Assembly: GCF_900110265.1 (NCBI RefSeq)
Contig: NZ_FODB01000007.1
Span: 1 to 64,000, forward strand
Source of the DNA: Vreelandella aquamarina
GTDB lineage: Bacteria > Pseudomonadota > Gammaproteobacteria > Pseudomonadales > Halomonadaceae
DNA length: 64,000 nucleotides
Direction of reading: 5' to 3'
Each line of letters begins with the position of its first letter. Position 1 is the first letter of the stretch. The notes under the pieces are model-generated. The model was given only the letters and a program-made list of their open reading frames with translations. It had not been told where the DNA came from and did no database searches. The translations under genes and the position numbers were made by a program. Positions 29,899 to 40,528 of the stretch are shown here, in pieces.

Positions 29899-30816
29899 AT
29901 GGCACGCGGAAATATTCTGGTCACTCTGTTAGCGCCGCGCTTGACCGCCACAATAGAGTCGGCGATGGCGGCGTTAATGGTGCAGTTTGGCCTGCAGGAA
30001 GAGCGTCGCCAGACGTTGGCAGATACGGCACAAGGCGGCGGCATGGATTGCTTGGAGCTTCATTTGAGCGGCGCGCCCGACGAATTAACCGCCCTGCGCC
30101 AGGCAGCGTTGGAACTAGGCGAAACCCACGGTGTGGATCTTGTGGTGCAGCCAGCAAGGCCCGAGGCCACGCCTCGCCTGGTCTGCTTCGATATGGACTC
30201 CACGCTGATTAAAGCGGAAGTCATTGATGAGCTGGCGCGGCGTCATGGAGTGGGGCACGAGGTTTCGGAAGTGACCGAACGCGCCATGCGCGGTGAGCTG
30301 GATTTTAAAGCTAGCTTTCGCGAGCGCATGAGCAAGCTGGAGGGTTTGGAAGAGACGGTGTTGGCCAGTATTGCCGCTGAGCTGCCGCTGATGGATGGCG
30401 TTGAGCGTCTGATGGTGAATTTGAAGCGCTTGGGCTACCGAACGGTGATCTTGTCTGGCGGCTTCACCTACTTTGCTCGCTACCTTCAGGAGCGGCTTGG
30501 CTTTGATGAAATTCATGCTAATGAACTCGTCATCCAGCAGGGCAAAGTGACTGGCACGGTGCAGGAGCCCATCGTCGATGCCGAACGTAAAGCGGCTTTG
30601 CTTGAGCAAATCGCTGAACGGGAAGGGGTGCCGCTGGCGCAAACCGTTGCTGTGGGCGATGGCGCGAACGATCTGAAAATGCTGGCGACGGCGGGCTTAG
30701 GCGTGGCGTTTCGCGCTAAACCGTTGGTACGTGCCGAAGCGCGCCAAGCGATCTCTGTCGCGGGGTTGGATGGCGTGCTTTACCTGCTTGGCTATAGCGA
30801 CGCTGAGCTAACCTAA
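29899..30816 (+). CDS. serB: Phosphoserine phosphatase SerB
   Basis: This 305-residue HAD phosphatase removes phosphate from phosphoserine in serine synthesis. The nucleophile motif is DMDST at 98-102, motif II is ILSGGF, and motif III/IV is VGDGANDLKM. The N-terminal 90 residues resemble a reduced ACT-like domain as in other SerB proteins. AGGGGAG precedes the ATG by seven bases. It lies directly after parC and ends at a strong terminator. Confidence 0.92.
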   Translation: MARGNILVTLLAPRLTATIESAMAALMVQFGLQEERRQTLADTAQGGGMDCLELHLSGAPDELTALRQAALELGETHGVDLVVQPARPEATPRLVCFDMDSTLIKAEVIDELARRHGVGHEVSEVTERAMRGELDFKASFRERMSKLEGLEETVLASIAAELPLMDGVERLMVNLKRLGYRTVILSGGFTYFARYLQERLGFDEIHANELVIQQGKVTGTVQEPIVDAERKAALLEQIAEREGVPLAQTVAVGDGANDLKMLATAGLGVAFRAKPLVRAEARQAISVAGLDGVLYLLGYSDAELT

Positions 30817-30843
30817 GCTAAGCCAGACGACGCGGGTCAACGT

Positions 30844-30875
30844 AAAACGGCGGTGCTTGTTAGCACCGCCGTTTT
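30844..30875. terminator. Bidirectional intrinsic terminator, serB / lipoprotein gene
   Basis: A perfect 14-base stem (30844-30857 and 30862-30875) closes a TGTT loop. It starts in AAAA and ends in TTTT, so it can work on both strands. It lies between convergent genes. Confidence 0.9.
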
Positions 30876-30896
30876 TGTTGATCAACTGTTCGTCGT

Positions 30897-31748
30897 TTAG
30901 CTGTCTGCCGCTTGGCTATCCGTAGCTTTGGGGCGTATGCCGCCGTACTCGGTGCGCAGCGACTCTAGCCGGGCTGTCTCGCTTTCGGTCAGCGGAGGCG
31001 CGTTCCATAGTGGCTCGCCTTCGGCGTTATTGACGCCCTGCAGCGTGAGCGATAGCTCGGCATTGCGGGGGATTTGATCATTGCCCCAGGGGCCAAAGCG
31101 GTTGGGTGCCAAGCTCCATGTGGCGCTTTCGCCGGGGGCTAAACCGCCGGCAATCACGTAGTAGAAGGTTTCATCTACCCAGGCGATTTCCCGCTCTGGG
31201 CTTTCCAGTAGTCCACGCAGCATGAGCTCTGAAACGGCTTGATCAGCACCGTTCGTCACCGTTAGCTCGATCACGGGTTCCAGCGCGCCGTAGGGGCTGG
31301 TGCTGAGGTAGTAGCGAGCACTATCAATACTGATTTGTGTTAAATGCTCCTGCGCTTGCTGGGCGCTAGTCTGTTTAGCTTCCAGCCGGTTCAGCGTGCG
31401 TAGCGCCTGTTCTCGCTCTCTAGCACGCCGCTGACGCAGCATCTCATCAGCGCGCTCAATAATTTCGTCGCCCGTTAGCCCGTGCATATAGGCATTAGCC
31501 GATTCAGCAATTTCAGCAGCGTTCATGCGTTGGGGGTTAAAGAGATCGATACCGTTAAACGATGACATGGCTATGATCTTCAGCGCGGTATCAAACTCGT
31601 CGCGCTTATAGGTGGGCAGCGACTCACGCACTTTCTCGATTGAGACCACCGCTGCAGGCATGGAACTCGTATCGACTTTCGGGTCGGAGCAGCCTACGAG
31701 TACCAAGGCGGATAATGAAAGTGCAGATAGCCTGAGTAGGCTCCACAT
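30897..31748 (-). CDS. Lipoprotein of unknown function (DUF6694-like N-terminus)
   Basis: This 283-residue protein has a lipoprotein signal with LVGC (Cys at about 20). The first part after it (about 35-95) has the EKVRESLPTYKRDEFD and GLTGDEII pattern that I recall from DUF6694-type lipoproteins. A basic coiled segment (about 105-135) follows, then a beta-rich domain (about 145-265) with an immunoglobulin-like feel. It is probably in the cell envelope. It is convergent with serB and has its own promoter region. I do not know its role. Confidence 0.72.
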   Translation of the reverse strand: MWSLLRLSALSLSALVLVGCSDPKVDTSSMPAAVVSIEKVRESLPTYKRDEFDTALKIIAMSSFNGIDLFNPQRMNAAEIAESANAYMHGLTGDEIIERADEMLRQRRAREREQALRTLNRLEAKQTSAQQAQEHLTQISIDSARYYLSTSPYGALEPVIELTVTNGADQAVSELMLRGLLESPEREIAWVDETFYYVIAGGLAPGESATWSLAPNRFGPWGNDQIPRNAELSLTLQGVNNAEGEPLWNAPPLTESETARLESLRTEYGGIRPKATDSQAADS

Positions 31749-31889
31749 AGATGTACCTCACCACAAAAAATCAATCGGCAAGAGCTTACCGGAAAGTGGC
31801 ATCCGCCACTACTTTCTCTTGAGAGCAGATCATGCGTGAGGCTGACACTTTTGGTGCTCGCTCAGCGGTTTAGCATAGCGGGCAATAAA

Positions 31890-31913
31890 AAGCGCTGGCG
31901 GTTGCCAGCGCTT
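31890..31913 (-). terminator. Intrinsic terminator of the mrp operon
   Basis: AAGCGCTGGC (31890-31899) and GCCAGCGCTT (31904-31913) form a perfect 10-base stem. On the minus strand the stem runs into TTTTTATT. It sits 21 bases past the mrpG stop. Confidence 0.85.
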
Positions 31914-31934
31914 GAGCAAATAGGGCAGCGAAGC

Positions 31935-32321
31935 TTAGCCGTGCCCTTTGTCCGGGTGAGGTACCGGCTTTTCGCCGACCTCTTCAGGGCGCAACTCGAC
32001 CGGTTTGCCCTGGGTTTTTTGGCTGTGCTTTAACTGCATATGCAAGCCGGTTTTGGCCAGCAGGTGAGCGCTTACTGGGGCGGTAATAAACAGGAACAGC
32101 GTAATCAGCAGCTCTTGGATATCCGGCTTACCATCGACGCTCCAAAAATACCCCATGGAGGCAATCAGCATGCAGCCGATGCCCAACGTAGTGGCTTTAG
32201 TAGGGCCATGTAGGCGCATATAGAAATCGCGCAGGTGGGCCATGCCTAGCGAGCCTATAAACACAAACACGCCTCCGGCTATTAACAGTAGGGAAATCAG
32301 CGCTTCAACTAAGAATGGCAT
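31935..32321 (-). CDS. mrpG: Mrp-type Na+/H+ antiporter subunit G
   Basis: This 128-residue subunit has three hydrophobic helices and the MrpG/PhaG/MnhG pattern (RLHGPTKATTLG at about 37-48). The tail of about 30 polar residues is longer than in most relatives. It is the last gene of the six-gene operon, 22 bases after mrpF, and precedes the terminator. In the complex, MrpG is a small membrane subunit needed for antiport activity. Confidence 0.9.
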   Translation of the reverse strand: MPFLVEALISLLLIAGGVFVFIGSLGMAHLRDFYMRLHGPTKATTLGIGCMLIASMGYFWSVDGKPDIQELLITLFLFITAPVSAHLLAKTGLHMQLKHSQKTQGKPVELRPEEVGEKPVPHPDKGHG

Positions 32322-32343
32322 AAACGCACCTCATTGATCGGGC

Positions 32344-32613
32344 TCATTCAATAATATCCCCGCGTAGAATGTACTTGCACACGGCTACCGTACTGATAAA
32401 GCCGAGCATGGCGATCAACAGCGCTGACTCAAAGTAAGTCTTGCTGTTGAGCCACAAGCCGAGCAATACGATTAGCGCGATGGAGTTGACGTACATGGTG
32501 TCTAGCGCCAGTACCCGGTCAGGGAGATCGGGGCCTACGGTAAGCCGATAAAGGTTCATTAGTAGGGCCATCACCACCAGCGCTAAGGTGATATAGAGCG
32601 CAATACTCAGCAT
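32344..32613 (-). CDS. mrpF: Mrp-type Na+/H+ antiporter subunit F
   Basis: This 89-residue protein has three helices and the conserved DRVLALDTMYVNSIAL stretch (about 35-50), the MrpF signature. It overlaps the end of mrpE by seven bases. The family is an essential small subunit of the Mrp/complex I-like antiporter. Confidence 0.9.
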   Translation of the reverse strand: MLSIALYITLALVVMALLMNLYRLTVGPDLPDRVLALDTMYVNSIALIVLLGLWLNSKTYFESALLIAMLGFISTVAVCKYILRGDIIE

Positions 32614-33104
32614 TCGTAAATCTCCTTGAGCGGCCGTTCGTAGCGTTCGCGTATTTGCTCAATGAGCGCTTCTTCATCATCCACGTTCAGTGCGTGAATC
32701 AGCAGGGATTTGCCATCCATTCGCAGGTTGGCCGAAACGGTGCCCGGGGTCAGGCTGATCGTGCTGGCCAGCAGCGTGATGGTAAAACGCTCCTCCAACA
32801 TCAGCGGATACTCGATGAAGTGAGGCTTTAGCTTGCGCCATGGGTTAGCGATCAGGTACGCGACCTCAAAGTTGGCGGTGACGATATCGCCCAATACCCG
32901 CAGGCCAAAACGCAGCAGCATCATAGGCTTGCTGATCCGTGGCCGAGCATCCCAAAAGCGGTGGGTTAACAAAGGGATCAGAATAGCCAGCGCACCCCCC
33001 AGAACGAGCTGGCCAAAGGCGTAGCTGCGCACCAGCAGCAGCCACACCAACAGCAGCAGTATCGAAAGAACTGGGGTGGGCAGCCATTTGCGAGGGGTAA
33101 TCAT
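32607..33104 (-). CDS. mrpE: Mrp-type Na+/H+ antiporter subunit E
   Basis: This 165-residue subunit has N-terminal helices and a cytoplasmic part with the SLTPGTVSA motif (about 116-124) typical of MrpE, followed by a VHALNVDDEE-like stretch. It overlaps mrpD by four bases and mrpF by seven. MrpE is thought to help assembly or output of the antiporter. Confidence 0.9.
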   Translation of the reverse strand: MITPRKWLPTPVLSILLLLVWLLLVRSYAFGQLVLGGALAILIPLLTHRFWDARPRISKPMMLLRFGLRVLGDIVTANFEVAYLIANPWRKLKPHFIEYPLMLEERFTITLLASTISLTPGTVSANLRMDGKSLLIHALNVDDEEALIEQIRERYERPLKEIYEC

Positions 33105-34612
33105 GGCATCTCTCCTGCATCAGGCAGCAGCGTTTTAATTAGCAGCTGTGGGTTGGCGAGCTGCTCGCCGGTGGCTTGGGTATAGCTGCTCACCGGCCCG
33201 GCAAACGCCACCAGTAAAGGCGCGGCGCTGAGTAGCCAGAGCATGCCGAACCACTGGTAACGGGATAGCGAGCTACCGCTTGGGCTACCCCGGTGGCTGC
33301 GCCAAAACAGCGTAGAGCCTGCACGGGAGAGCGCGATGAGTGATGCTAGGCTGGCGAGCAGCAGCAGTGGCCATAGCCACACGCGCTGAGTGCCTTCTGC
33401 GGCTACTAGCACCATCGCTTTACCCAGCGCGCCTGAAAGGGGTGGCATCCCCACCACGGCAATCGCACCGATGAAAAAGGTGATCGCCAGGGCGTTACCC
33501 TGAACCAGCGGGCGCCCTTTGACGATGCGCGTACCCGGCTTGCCGCGCTGCAGGCCAATCATCTCAGCCAGCAGGAACAGGCCACCAGTGACTAGCGTGG
33601 TATGGATGAGATAGTAAAGCAGAGCGGAGGTGGCCTCTACCGAGCGCATGCCGACGCCCGCCAGTAGCGTGCCGACCGAAATCAGCACCAAGTAGGCTAC
33701 CAGCAGGCGCAGGTCGCGAGCGGCCATCACACCAACGCCAGCGGCTGCCAAGGTGGCTAGTGCTAACCACCACACCCAAGGCTGCTCAAGCGCCACAAGT
33801 CCGCCAGCCTGCTCGCCAAAAATCAGCGAATAGACCCGCAGAATGGCGTAGATGCCCACCTTGGTCATGATCGCAAACAGCGCTGCCACCGGGGCAGGGG
33901 CCGCCGCATAGGCGCGGGGGAGCCAGAAATAGAGCGGCAAAATAGCGGCTTTGAGGCCAAAGACGACCAGCAGCATTAGCGCGCCTGCGGTCACTAAGCC
34001 CTCGCGCTCGGCGGGCAGGCTAGCAAGCTTATAGCCCATATCCGCCATATTGAGCGTGCCGGTGGCCCCATACAGAATGCCCACGGCAATCAAAAATAGC
34101 GACGAGCCCGCTAGGTTAAGCACCACATAGTGAACGCTTGCCTGAATGCGCGCTTTGCCGCCACCGTGCAGCAGCAGCGCGTAGGAGGCCAGCAGCAGCA
34201 CTTCAAAGAAGACGAACAGGTTGAACAAGTCCCCTGTCAAAAACGCGCCGTTGATGCCTAGCAACTGCCACTGAAACAAACCGTGGAAGTTGCTGCCTTT
34301 TTCGTCGTCTCCACCGCAGGCAAACACCACGGCGCCCACGGCGAGAAGGGACGTGAGCAGCACCATCAGCGCGGAGAGGCGGTCGAGCACTAGCACTACG
34401 CCAAACGGTGGCTGCCAGTCGCCTAGGGCGTAATAGGTGATCTCACCGCTGGCGGCTTGGCGCACCAGGGCAATCGACACCAGCAGCAGAAGCAGGGTGG
34501 CAATAACGCTCACAGCGCGCTTGTAGTGCGCCAGCCCCTGGCGCTGGTAGAGCAATAAAATACCCGCGACCAGGGGTAGTACCACGGGCAACACAATTAG
34601 ATGCTGAATCAT
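33101..34612 (-). CDS. mrpD: Mrp-type Na+/H+ antiporter subunit D
   Basis: This 503-residue, about 14-helix subunit is homologous to the proton-pumping NuoM/NuoN subunits of complex I. The FVFFEVLLLASYALL segment holds the key membrane glutamate, and a lysine in LKAAILPLYFWLP is the second expected proton-path residue. It overlaps mrpC and mrpE by four bases each. Confidence 0.92.
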   Translation of the reverse strand: MIQHLIVLPVVLPLVAGILLLYQRQGLAHYKRAVSVIATLLLLLVSIALVRQAASGEITYYALGDWQPPFGVVLVLDRLSALMVLLTSLLAVGAVVFACGGDDEKGSNFHGLFQWQLLGINGAFLTGDLFNLFVFFEVLLLASYALLLHGGGKARIQASVHYVVLNLAGSSLFLIAVGILYGATGTLNMADMGYKLASLPAEREGLVTAGALMLLVVFGLKAAILPLYFWLPRAYAAAPAPVAALFAIMTKVGIYAILRVYSLIFGEQAGGLVALEQPWVWWLALATLAAAGVGVMAARDLRLLVAYLVLISVGTLLAGVGMRSVEATSALLYYLIHTTLVTGGLFLLAEMIGLQRGKPGTRIVKGRPLVQGNALAITFFIGAIAVVGMPPLSGALGKAMVLVAAEGTQRVWLWPLLLLASLASLIALSRAGSTLFWRSHRGSPSGSSLSRYQWFGMLWLLSAAPLLVAFAGPVSSYTQATGEQLANPQLLIKTLLPDAGEMP

Positions 34613-34941
34613 TCGCGGTCTTCCTTTTTACCATCCACGTGGTCGTTACCCACTTCGCTGCGCGCCCGCATGGCAAGAATGACGACGAACGCCGTCATGG
34701 CAAAGCCGATGACGATAGCGGTGAGAACCAGCGCCTGGGGCAGCGGGTCGGCAAACTGAGAGCCTTCGTTCACCAGCGCAGCACCGTCCGTCGTCAGCCC
34801 GCCCATGGAGAACAGGAACAGGTTGACCGCGTAGGAGAGCAGCGTCAGGCCCACAACGACCGGGAACGTTCTTCCACGCAGCGTCAGGTAGAGCCCGCAG
34901 GAGGTTAAGATGCCCGTAGTAATGGCGTAGAGCATTTCCAT
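34609..34941 (-). CDS. mrpC: Mrp-type Na+/H+ antiporter subunit C
   Basis: This 110-residue, three-helix protein is homologous to NuoK. The second half has the DPLPQALVLTAIVIGFA segment found in MrpC proteins. It starts on the last base of the mrpA stop and overlaps mrpD by four bases. Confidence 0.92.
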   Translation of the reverse strand: MEMLYAITTGILTSCGLYLTLRGRTFPVVVGLTLLSYAVNLFLFSMGGLTTDGAALVNEGSQFADPLPQALVLTAIVIGFAMTAFVVILAMRARSEVGNDHVDGKKEDRE

Positions 34942-37772
34942 TAGTGGGATTCCTTTTCATTCGGCGTGTCGTGGGTGTCTGACGTTTTCGGGTCGGTCAC
35001 CGGGCGGTGTGGTGTCGTCACCTTACCCAGGTTGGCCAGAATCATCAGCGTGGCACCTACCACTGCAAGGTACACACCCAGGTCAAACAGCAGGGCCGTG
35101 GCAAGCTCGAACGTGCCAATCAGCGGCAGGCTGAAATACCCAAACGACGAGGTCAGGAAGGGATAGCCCAATAGCCAGCTGCCTAGCCCGGTGAGCGTGG
35201 CAATGGCCACACCCACCACGGCGACCGGCTGGAAGGGGAAGTTCAGGCGCTCCTGCGCCCACTCAACGCCCCGCGCCATGTACAGCAGGATCAACGCAAC
35301 CGCAGTGATCAAACCGGCAATAAAGCCGCCGCCGGGTTGGTTATGGCCGCGTAAGAAGATGAAGGCCGAGACCAGCAGCGCCAGTGGTAGTAGCGTCATT
35401 GAGATAGACGTCAAAATGGCCGGGTAGCGATCCGGCGACCAAGCACGGCCTTCACCGTCGCTGTGGGGCATGAACAGACGCAAGCGGTTGAGCAGCTTGA
35501 AGATAGCCAGGCCTGCAATGGCCAGTACGGTAATTTCGCCCAGGGTATCGAAGCCCCGGAAGTCGACCAAGATGACGTTGACTACGTTGTAGCCGCCGCC
35601 ACCGGGTTTGCTGTTCTCCACGAAGAAGTTGGAGATCGATAGCGTTTCTCGGGTCATCACCGCGTAGTTCAAGCTGGCGACCACCAGCCCTAGCGCACCG
35701 GCTAGCAGAATATCGCGCACGTTGCGCAACGGGCTCGATTCGGTGGGGGTTTTTTGTGGCAAGAAGAATAGCGCCAGCATCAGCAGAATCATGGTGACGA
35801 CTTCTACCGATAGCTGGGTCAAAGCGAGATCAGGGGCCGAGAAACGTGCGAAGGTGAGGGCGACAAAGAGCCCTACTACTGACAGCATCAGCAGCGAAAT
35901 TAAGCGGTAGCGGTGAGTCGCTGCGGTGGCAATACCACCAAAAATTAGCATGCCTGCGCCTAGCAGCACCACGCCATCTATCGGCTGGTTGCCTTTGGTG
36001 CCGGTCAATTCTTGCACGCTGGCAAGGCCGATCAGCCCCATCAGCAGGGCGGCACCCAGCAACCATCCCATATAGCGCTGTAGCGAGTTGCCTTCCAGCT
36101 TGGTGATGATCTGCTCGGCGCGATAGCCCACGGTGATGATAAACCGCTCGAACACGCGACGCGCATCCACACTGGCGAAGGGCTGCACAAAGCGGCGCAG
36201 ATCGGCATGACGCCAGTACATGGCAATGCCCGCTGCAAAGGCCAGCAAGCTCATCATCAGCGGCAAATTCACGCCGTGCCAGATGGCGAGATGGAACGAC
36301 AACGGTTCGACCAGAACGGATTGAGTGGCTAATTCCAAAATGCCCGTCGCGAAAAAGGCAGGGAATAAACCCACCAGCACACATAGCGCCACCAGCAGCT
36401 CTACGGGCAAGCGCATCAGGTGGGGCGGCTCGTGGGGAGCTTTCGGCGTTTGCTCGCGGGCGGGTTTGTAGAACACCGCATGAACCAGCCGCAGTGAGTA
36501 TGCGACGGAGAGAATGCCGCCCAGCGTCGCCAGGGCGGGCAGCACCCAGCTCAAACCGCCGAGTACTGGAGTGGCGAGGGTTTCGGTAAAGAACATCTCT
36601 TTCGAGAGGAAACCGTTAAACAGCGGCACCCCCGCCATAGCGGCGGCGGCTAAGGTGGTCAGCAGTGCGGTGACGGGCATTGCCTTTCTGAGCCCGCCAA
36701 GCTGCTTCAGCTCCCGGGTGCCGGTTTCGTGGTCGATGATGCCCGCGCTCATGAACAGCGCCGCTTTAAAGGTAGCGTGGTTCAGAATATGAAACAGCGC
36801 AGCCAACACGGCCATGGGGCTGCCAATGCCCAGCAGAACGGTGATTAAGCCTAGGTGGCTAACGGTCGAAAATGCCAGAATGCCTTTCAAGTCGGTTTTG
36901 AACAGCGCAAACCACGCGCCGTAGAGCAGCGTAATAGTACCCACCAGTGGCACGACCACGCTCCACAGCGCGCTATCCGCAATGGCAGGGTGTAGACGAG
37001 CCATTAGGAAAATGCCCGCTTTTACCATCGTGGCTGAGTGCAGGTAGGCAGAGACGGGCGTAGGGGCTGCCATGGCGTGGGGGAGCCAGAACTGAAACGG
37101 GAACTGGGCAGATTTGGTGAACGCGCCCAGTAGTACAAGCCCGAGCATGAGCGGATAAAGCGGATCAGCCACGATGGTGGCGCCGCTGGCCAGCACGTCA
37201 TCCATCCGATAGCTACCGGCCATATCGCCCAGCAGCAGTAAGCCTGCTAGCAGTGCTAGGCCGCCTGCGCCGGTGACCGTCAGCGCCATACGCGCGCCTT
37301 TACGGGCATCGCTGCGGTAGGACCAAAAGCCAATCAGTAGAAACGATGAAAGGCTGGTCAACTCCCAAAACAGCCAGAGCAAGATGAGGTTATCGGACAT
37401 CGAGATGCCGACCATCGAGGCCATAAACAGCATCAAGAAGGCGTAAAAGCGTCCAAAAGGCTCATCGCTTGCCAAGTAAAAATGGGCATACAATAGAATC
37501 AATAGCCCAATGCCCAAAATGAGCAGGTTGAAGAGCAGCGATAGGCCATCGAGACGAAACGCAAGCTCCAGGCCGAGTGCGGGCATCCAGGTGGCAGCAA
37601 AACGCAGCGCTTCACCCTCCATCAGGGCAGGTATTTGCAGCAGCGTAAGTAGCAGTGCTGTTGCTGGCAGTATGCCCGTTGCGAGCGAGCACCAAGTGCG
37701 GCCGCGTTGGGCAGTCAGTGCCGGCACCAGTACGCCCAGTAACGGCAGTAAGGCGATCCACAGCAGTGTCAT
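34941..37772 (-). CDS. mrpA: Mrp-type Na+/H+ antiporter subunit A, fused with MrpB (group 2 form)
   Basis: This 943-residue protein has about 21 helices. Residues up to about 500 are the NuoL-like antiporter part ([20 protein letters not shown] is the first conserved block; the lysine in [20 protein letters not shown] region follows). A linker and NuoJ-like part (about 580-770) come next, and the end (about 800-930) is the MrpB domain ([14 protein letters not shown]). A-B fusion defines the group 2 Mrp operons. It is the first gene; the 160 bases before it also serve the divergent channel gene. The complex exports Na+ in exchange for H+ and supports growth in salt or alkali. Confidence 0.92.
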   Translation of the reverse strand: MTLLWIALLPLLGVLVPALTAQRGRTWCSLATGILPATALLLTLLQIPALMEGEALRFAATWMPALGLELAFRLDGLSLLFNLLILGIGLLILLYAHFYLASDEPFGRFYAFLMLFMASMVGISMSDNLILLWLFWELTSLSSFLLIGFWSYRSDARKGARMALTVTGAGGLALLAGLLLLGDMAGSYRMDDVLASGATIVADPLYPLMLGLVLLGAFTKSAQFPFQFWLPHAMAAPTPVSAYLHSATMVKAGIFLMARLHPAIADSALWSVVVPLVGTITLLYGAWFALFKTDLKGILAFSTVSHLGLITVLLGIGSPMAVLAALFHILNHATFKAALFMSAGIIDHETGTRELKQLGGLRKAMPVTALLTTLAAAAMAGVPLFNGFLSKEMFFTETLATPVLGGLSWVLPALATLGGILSVAYSLRLVHAVFYKPAREQTPKAPHEPPHLMRLPVELLVALCVLVGLFPAFFATGILELATQSVLVEPLSFHLAIWHGVNLPLMMSLLAFAAGIAMYWRHADLRRFVQPFASVDARRVFERFIITVGYRAEQIITKLEGNSLQRYMGWLLGAALLMGLIGLASVQELTGTKGNQPIDGVVLLGAGMLIFGGIATAATHRYRLISLLMLSVVGLFVALTFARFSAPDLALTQLSVEVVTMILLMLALFFLPQKTPTESSPLRNVRDILLAGALGLVVASLNYAVMTRETLSISNFFVENSKPGGGGYNVVNVILVDFRGFDTLGEITVLAIAGLAIFKLLNRLRLFMPHSDGEGRAWSPDRYPAILTSISMTLLPLALLVSAFIFLRGHNQPGGGFIAGLITAVALILLYMARGVEWAQERLNFPFQPVAVVGVAIATLTGLGSWLLGYPFLTSSFGYFSLPLIGTFELATALLFDLGVYLAVVGATLMILANLGKVTTPHRPVTDPKTSDTHDTPNEKESH

Positions 37773-37932
37773 GAGGTCATCCAGCGCAAAAAATCAAAAA
37801 AATCGCCAGAGCAAAGAGGGTTGCCCTGGAGGCGAAGATACATCAAGTGAAACAACAGGATATCACTTGTATGGAAGGTGTGTGATTTTAGTATAAAGTG
37901 TTGACGTTAACCGTTTAGAGACTCCTTGTTCC

Positions 37933-38805
37933 ATGAGTGAACCTTTCAATACCTGGCAAGCCCGCTTTGAAAAGCTGCGTAGTAACAAGCTTTTTGAGGG
38001 AGTAGTGATTTCCATTATCGTCATTTCTGCGTTGGTCATTGGCGCGAAAACCTACGAAGAAACCTCTCGAATTGAGCAGTGGTTGCTCTACCTGGATGTC
38101 GCAGTCACAGTATTTTTCCTGGTCGAGATTTTGATCAGAATGGCAGCCGAGCGCAACTTAGTCAGCTTTTTTAAGAAGGGCTGGAACGTTTTTGACTTCT
38201 TAATCGTCACCGCCAGTCTGATTCCTATGGACGATTCAGAGATGGTGCTGCTGGCGCGGCTACTACGCATTTTCCGCGTGCTGCGCCTGGTGTCGATGAT
38301 TCCAGAGCTGCAGATGCTGCTGGGCGCGCTAGTGAAATCGGTTCCCCGCATGGGCTACGTGGTGCTGCTCATGTTTATTATTTTCTACATCTATGCGGCG
38401 CTGGGTAGTTTTCTCTTCCACAACGTGGATGAGTTTTTGTGGGGCAACATTTCCGTTGCCATGTTAACGCTGTTTCGTATCGCCACATTTGAAGACTGGA
38501 CGGACGTGATGTACGCCACCCAGGAGGTATATGCCTGGAGCTGGATTTACTACCTGACGTTCATTTTCCTTACTGCGTTTATTTTTCTTAATATGATGAT
38601 TGGTATTGTGCTGGACGTGATGCAGAAAGAGAGTGCCCAGCTCGATTTTGACAGTGGCGAAGGGGAGCCTGCACAGCTGCAGGCACTGCGTAGCGACGTT
38701 CACTCGCTCAAAGCGCAGCTCGATCGTATGGAAGCCGCGTTGGCAGAGCGAAATACAGCTTCGCCTCCCCCCAATAGTCCTACTGATTCCGCTAAAACAG
38801 ATTAA
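37933..38805 (+). CDS. Voltage-gated-type ion channel (NaChBac-like), acidic filter
   Basis: This 290-residue protein has the single-domain six-helix layout of bacterial Nav channels, which work as homotetramers in the inner membrane. S4 has regularly spaced arginines ([12 protein letters not shown], about 116-127). The pore loop reads TFEDWTD at 185-191, against TLESWSM in NavAb and TLDDWSD in the engineered calcium-selective CavAb. The C-terminal tail (about 235-275) is a coiled coil with heptad leucines, as in NaChBac. It is divergent from the mrp operon across 160 bases. Calcium permeation is a prediction from the filter. Confidence 0.85.
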   Translation: MSEPFNTWQARFEKLRSNKLFEGVVISIIVISALVIGAKTYEETSRIEQWLLYLDVAVTVFFLVEILIRMAAERNLVSFFKKGWNVFDFLIVTASLIPMDDSEMVLLARLLRIFRVLRLVSMIPELQMLLGALVKSVPRMGYVVLLMFIIFYIYAALGSFLFHNVDEFLWGNISVAMLTLFRIATFEDWTDVMYATQEVYAWSWIYYLTFIFLTAFIFLNMMIGIVLDVMQKESAQLDFDSGEGEPAQLQALRSDVHSLKAQLDRMEAALAERNTASPPPNSPTDSAKTD

Positions 38806-38821
38806 CGACAGGAGCGCCGCT

Positions 38822-40528
38822 ATGATGTTGTCCGACCCTTCTAAAAAGTATCGCCCTTTCGTGGCCGTGGATCTGCCTGACCGCCAGTGGCCAAGCCAAC
38901 GTATCGAAACACCGCCCATCTGGTGTAGCGTTGACCTGCGCGACGGCAATCAGTCGCTGATTGACCCGATGGATCAAGAGCGCAAACAGCGCCTGTTCGA
39001 CATGCTGTTGAAGATCGGATTCAAAGAGATCGAAGTGGGCTTTCCCTCTGCATCGCAGACCGATTTTGATTTCGTTCGCTCGCTGATCGAGCAAAACAAG
39101 ATTCCCGAAGACGTGACCATTCAAGTGCTGACCCAAGCGCGTCCGCACCTGATTGAACGCACCTTCGAAGCGCTGAAAGGCGTCAAGAACGCCATCGTGC
39201 ACGTTTATAACGCCACCGACCCGATGTTCCGCCGGGTGGTGTTCAACGTGGATAAAACCGAGTGTATCCAAATTGCTGTGGATGCCACCGCGCAGATTCG
39301 CGATTTGATGGCGGCCAACCCGGAAACGAACTGGACCTTCCAGTACTCTCCCGAGCTATTCACCACCACGGAGATGGAGTTCGCGGTCGAGATCGTCGAA
39401 GCGGTGATGGACACTTTTGGCCCCAGCGTCGACAACAAAATGATCGTCAACCTGCCAGCCACAGTCGAAGTCGCTACGCCCAACAACTACGCTGATCAGA
39501 TTGAGTGGTTCTGTCGCCATGTCAAAAAGCGCGATACCTTGATCGTTAGCGTTCATCCGCACAACGACCGCGGCACCGGCGTGGCGGCGGCCGAACTCAC
39601 GTTGATGGCGGGGGCGGATCGCGTCGAGGGCACGCTATTTGGCAACGGCGAGCGTACTGGTAACGTAGATATCGTCACGCTGGCGATGAACATGTATACC
39701 CAAGGGGTAAACCCCCAGCTCGATTTTTCCAATATCACGCCGATCATGCGCGAAGTGGAGTACTGCAACCAGCTGCCGGTTCATCCGCGCCATCCTTACG
39801 TGGGCGACCTGGTGTTCACGGCGTTTTCCGGTTCGCATCAGGACGCCATCAAGAAGGGCATGGCCGACCGTCGCGCCCATCCAGAAGCGCCGTGGGACGT
39901 TCCCTACCTACCCATCGATCCGCTGGACGTAGGTCGCAGCTACGAAGCGGTTATCCGCGTGAACAGCCAGTCAGGCAAAGGCGGCATCTCTTACCTGTTA
40001 GAACAGGAGCACGGTATCGAGCTGCCCCGCAGGCTCTCCATCGAGTTCAGCCAAGTGGTGCAGGAAGTGGCGGACCGCACCGGTAAAGAGATCACCTCAC
40101 AAATGATCTACCAAGCCTTTGCCGATGAGTATCTAGAGCAGCGGTCACCGCTGGCACTGGTGAATCACCGTCTTTCCTCCGAGCCAGATAGCCCCAAAGT
40201 CGCGCTAGAGGCTATTGTCGAAAACGGCGGCCAACGCCAGACCCTGACCGGTGAAGGCAACGGCCCGCTGGCCGCGTTCATCAAGGCGCTGGTGGCGAGC
40301 GGCCAAGAGGTCGAAATCATTGACTATCATGAACACTCCCGCGGCCAAGGGGCGGATGCCGAAGCGATCGCGTACGTGGAAGTGCGTATTGATGGCAAAG
40401 CCGTGTTCGGCGTAGGCACCGATGAAAGTATCACCAGTGCCTCCATGAAAGGTGTGCTGAGTGCAATCAATCGCCATCACTCTACCCAAGCGCCTGCTGC
40501 CAATGTGACGGCGGAGTCGCTGGGGTAA
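38822..40528 (+). CDS. leuA: 2-isopropylmalate synthase (long type)
   Basis: This 568-residue enzyme makes 2-isopropylmalate from acetyl-CoA and 2-oxoisovalerate, the first step to leucine. The metal-binding DLRDGNQSL is near 40-48, HPHNDRGTG is later, and [10 protein letters not shown] follows. The C-terminal LeuA dimer/regulatory domain (about 430-550) carries leucine feedback. The length fits the type 2 (about 560-residue) LeuA of many proteobacteria. I start at the ATG at 38822, with AGGAG eight bases upstream; a longer frame overlapping the channel gene is not real. The stop abuts the ATG of the next gene. Confidence 0.93.
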   Translation: MMLSDPSKKYRPFVAVDLPDRQWPSQRIETPPIWCSVDLRDGNQSLIDPMDQERKQRLFDMLLKIGFKEIEVGFPSASQTDFDFVRSLIEQNKIPEDVTIQVLTQARPHLIERTFEALKGVKNAIVHVYNATDPMFRRVVFNVDKTECIQIAVDATAQIRDLMAANPETNWTFQYSPELFTTTEMEFAVEIVEAVMDTFGPSVDNKMIVNLPATVEVATPNNYADQIEWFCRHVKKRDTLIVSVHPHNDRGTGVAAAELTLMAGADRVEGTLFGNGERTGNVDIVTLAMNMYTQGVNPQLDFSNITPIMREVEYCNQLPVHPRHPYVGDLVFTAFSGSHQDAIKKGMADRRAHPEAPWDVPYLPIDPLDVGRSYEAVIRVNSQSGKGGISYLLEQEHGIELPRRLSIEFSQVVQEVADRTGKEITSQMIYQAFADEYLEQRSPLALVNHRLSSEPDSPKVALEAIVENGGQRQTLTGEGNGPLAAFIKALVASGQEVEIIDYHEHSRGQGADAEAIAYVEVRIDGKAVFGVGTDESITSASMKGVLSAINRHHSTQAPAANVTAESLG

